DNA of 6,768 nucleotides, taken from JAGVYE01 sp964502785. Its GTDB lineage: Archaea > Nanobdellota > Nanobdellia > Woesearchaeales > GW2011-AR9. Shown one piece after another: positions 5,991-6,768 of the stretch (within the stretch, counting starts at the first letter, position 1; each line of letters starts with the position of its first letter). The translations under genes and the position numbers were made by a program. The notes beneath the pieces are model-generated. The model searched no databases. It had not been told where the DNA came from and saw nothing but the letters and a program-made list of their open reading frames with translations. The stretch lies in the NCBI GenBank assembly GCA_964502785.1, contig CAZCXW010000063.1:1-6768 (forward strand), given 5' to 3'.

Positions 5991-6374
5991 CTAATTTTGT
6001 TCTTCTTCATTATTGTCGTCATTATCGGAATCGTCATCGTCGCCGAAATCATCATCTGCGCTTTGTTCCGCATTTGATTCTTCAGTTTCAGGAGAATCGC
6101 TTTCCGCTTTTTCTTGAGCTGGTTCAGACGATCTTTCAGCTTGTGGGATATCCGTGCGTTCACTGCCTTTTTGCAAAAGCTGAACGTTTTCTGCTTTCAA
6201 ACCACGGTCTCCTTCAACAGCATCAAATGACACTTTATCATTATCACGCAGGAAAACTCCTCGCGGGACTGCTGTAAAGTGGACAAAGTAGTCTTGTCCG
6301 TCTCCTCCGCTTATAAAACCAAATCCTTTTTTTCGGTTAAAAAACTTTACCGTTCCTTCAGTTCTTTGACTCAT
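5991..6374 (-). CDS. Cold-shock-domain protein with acidic disordered tail
   Basis: Residues 1-67 of the 127-residue protein are a full cold-shock domain: GTVKFFNRKKGFGFI (7-21, containing RNP1 KGFGFI) and QDYFVHF (27-33, RNP2, with Tyr where Val is more usual), ending ENVQLL. This domain binds single-stranded RNA or DNA and acts as an RNA chaperone in the cytoplasm. Bacterial CspA-type proteins stop at about 70 residues; this one continues for 60 residues of low-complexity Glu/Ser/Asp/Gln, ending in a dense run of Asp, Asn and Glu (about 107-127). The tail is almost certainly disordered. A strong AGGAGGAAT Shine-Dalgarno (6381-6389) precedes the ATG. Cold-shock-domain proteins are sporadic in archaea, so horizontal acquisition is possible. 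Confidence 0.92.
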   Translation of the reverse strand: MSQRTEGTVKFFNRKKGFGFISGGDGQDYFVHFTAVPRGVFLRDNDKVSFDAVEGDRGLKAENVQLLQKGSERTDIPQAERSSEPAQEKAESDSPETEESNAEQSADDDFGDDDDSDNDDNNEEEQN

Positions 6375-6394
6375 TTTCTTATTCCTCCTATCAA

Positions 6395-6409
6395 CTACTT
6401 ACATAGTAG
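6395..6409 (-). promoter_or_regulatory. Small hairpin or dyad in the cold-shock leader, with Shine-Dalgarno downstream
   Basis: CTACT (6395-6399) and AGTAG (6405-6409) form a perfect inverted repeat with a 5-base loop. It lies between the predicted transcription start near 6413 and the Shine-Dalgarno at 6381-6389. It could be an RNA hairpin near the ribosome-binding site, or a DNA operator: its core TACT-N5-AGTA resembles the TrmB box TACT-N3-AGTA, but with wider spacing. Confidence 0.4.
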
Positions 6410-6432
6410 CTATTTTTATTTGCATTTATGTG

Positions 6433-6447
6433 CTATTTTATAAATAT
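6433..6447 (-). promoter_or_regulatory. TATA box of the cold-shock gene
   Basis: ATATTTATAAAATAG on the minus strand contains a strong archaeal TATA core, preceded by a purine-rich CGCAA that could serve as the BRE. The start would be near 6413, giving a leader of about 39 bases that includes the hairpin and the Shine-Dalgarno. Confidence 0.65.
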
Positions 6448-6491
6448 TTGCGTTAGTTTGGTGTTGATTTCTTAGATCTAGTCTCAGCCAA

Positions 6492-6508
6492 AAATTAAGA
6501 CAAAACTC
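6492..6508 (+). repeat. 17-base direct repeat, copy 2 (upstream of the hydrolase gene)
   Basis: Identical to 4674-4690. It lies in the intergenic region 6375-6686, about 36 bases before the TATA box at 6544-6553. A weaker TATA-like CATTTAAAAAAC begins about 8 bases after the repeat, which would mirror the spacing seen at copy 1. Confidence 0.7.
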
Positions 6509-6543
6509 GTAGTTTCATTTAAAAAACAAAAAAGACCACATAA

Positions 6544-6553
6544 CTTTTATAAG
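6544..6553 (+). promoter_or_regulatory. TATA box for the hydrolase gene or its leader RNA
   Basis: CTTTTATAAG is a good archaeal TATA match centred near 6549, predicting a start at about 6573-6576. That is about 110 bases before the ATG at 6687, whereas the TrmB-type and MFS genes in this window start about 25 bases after their TATA boxes. A long leader or a separate small RNA is implied. Confidence 0.55.
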
Positions 6554-6567
6554 CCTTCTTGCTGTTA

Positions 6568-6594
6568 CTAAGAATCAGTGAGATTGAATCTTAG
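6568..6594 (+). promoter_or_regulatory. Strong imperfect inverted repeat at the predicted transcription start
   Basis: CTAAGA (6568-6573) pairs with TCTTAG (6589-6594). After one A-A mismatch, TCAGT (6575-6579) pairs with ATTGA (6583-6587), including one G-T pair, closing on a 3-base GAG loop. That gives 11 pairs in 27 bases. Because the predicted start falls inside the left arm, it may be a DNA operator; if transcription starts earlier, it is an RNA stem-loop. Confidence 0.55.
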
Positions 6595-6597
6595 AGA

Positions 6598-6677
6598 GTG
6601 AACAACGCGATGAACTGGTGAACACCCGATGATCCTTCGGGAAGTGATTAACGGTAGTAACTTGTGAGCGTTCACAG
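6598..6677 (+). other. Candidate structured leader or small RNA upstream of the hydrolase gene
   Basis: This segment looks richer in G and C than its surroundings and has no credible reading frame. Pairings seen: GTGAA (6598-6602) with TTCAC (6671-6675) and CGC (6606-6608) with GCG (6668-6670), leaving a 3-base bulge and a GA facing a GA inside; CCCGA (6625-6629) with TCGGG (6637-6641); and, as a competitor to the first, TTGTGA (6662-6667) with TCACAG (6672-6677). GTGAAC-like words recur (6598, 6611, 6619). Competing pairings next to a start codon suggest a regulatory leader, but a free small RNA is possible. No known riboswitch, tRNA or C/D-box class fits convincingly. Confidence 0.4.
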
Positions 6678-6686
6678 ATCTTTAAC

Positions 6687-6768
6687 ATGAAACTATTCAT
6701 TATCCATGGTTTTGGCGGAAATCCGCAGGAGAATTGGTTTCCCTGGCTAAAGAAAGAATTAGAGAAAG
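6687..6768 (+). CDS. RBBP9/YdeN-like serine hydrolase, N-terminal fragment
   Basis: Only 27 codons are in the window. They read MKLFIIHGFGGNPQENW followed by FPWLKKELEK. The hydrophobic first strand followed by HGFGG (the oxyanion-loop region of alpha/beta hydrolases) and a W-x-x-W-L-K-x-x-L helix match the start of the RBBP9/YdeN small serine hydrolase family (typically about 180-200 residues), in which the nucleophilic Ser lies later, outside this window. No Shine-Dalgarno is visible before the ATG. The gene follows a TATA box and a leader of about 110 bases, unlike the leaderless genes nearby. The substrate is unknown; members are often orphan esterases or peptidase-like hydrolases. Confidence 0.75.
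   Translation, partial: MKLFIIHGFGGNPQENWFPWLKKELEK

Noticed and set aside
5939..6163. Minus-strand 74-codon Lys/Met-rich frame overlapping the cold-shock gene tail.
   Set aside because: It is a frame-shifted reading of the acidic tail's GAN-rich codons; composition alone explains it.
6607..6667. C/D-box small RNA, from GCGATGA (near box C) and GTGA (near box D) flanked by a stem.
   Set aside because: Both boxes deviate from consensus, no D' CTGA precedes the second CGATGA, and the spacings do not match the compact archaeal form. Kept only as an unclassified structured segment.
6598..6676. Possible tRNA: outer 6-base stem GTGAAC/GTTCAC, discriminator-like A, and a 5-pair stem with 7-base loop (CCCGA/TCGGG) where an anticodon arm would be.
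   Set aside because: No D stem or T stem can be formed in register, there is no GTTCGA-type T loop, and the would-be anticodon loop has G instead of U at position 33.
6575..6688. Minus-strand open frame of 37 codons from ATG at 6688 to TGA.
   Set aside because: No ribosome-binding site or TATA box was seen for it, its composition is unlike the neighbouring proteins, and it lies antisense across an inverted-repeat-rich leader.

Overview
The window looks archaeal, most likely from an AT-rich small-genome lineage such as the DPANN group. The evidence is a TrmB-family regulator, archaeal-type TATA boxes about 25 bases upstream of three start codons or predicted start sites, two apparently leaderless genes, and a minimal gene style with overlapping cistrons. 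The exact lineage is inference. Nothing here is a phage, insertion sequence or CRISPR array.

Positions 1-3798 (minus strand) form one tightly packed operon. Its order is a class I SAM methyltransferase, a 288-residue histidine-phosphatase-superfamily protein with a SixA-like RHA motif, and two tandem paralogous proteins that end in a PEP-utilizer (PEP synthase/PPDK-type) phosphohistidine 'mobile' domain. Neither mobile-domain protein carries the ATP-binding dikinase domain normally fused to it. The second one runs off the window just as its catalytic histidine codon begins. Gaps are 6 bases or negative, so the four products are probably made together. They look like part of a split dikinase-like phosphotransfer pathway acting on an unknown substrate. 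This is the strongest candidate here for an undescribed system.

Positions 3799-3942 are a divergent promoter region with two separate dyads. One overlaps the predicted start site of the minus-strand operon. The other lies just upstream of the TATA box of the plus-strand gene. That gene (3943-4680) is a TrmB-type winged-helix regulator, which may control itself and the operon. It is followed by an independently promoted 12-helix MFS transporter (4729-5901).

Positions 5902-5990 are a convergent terminator region. Next is a minus-strand cold-shock-domain protein with a long acidic disordered tail (5991-6374), with its own promoter, Shine-Dalgarno and a small leader hairpin.

Positions 6375-6686 hold no convincing protein gene but are rich in signals: the cold-shock promoter, a 17-base element identical to one upstream of the MFS gene, a plus-strand TATA box, a strong hairpin, and a GC-richer segment with competing pairings. 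This leads to the first 27 codons of an RBBP9/YdeN-like serine hydrolase (6687 to the window end). It is either a long structured leader of that gene or a small RNA.
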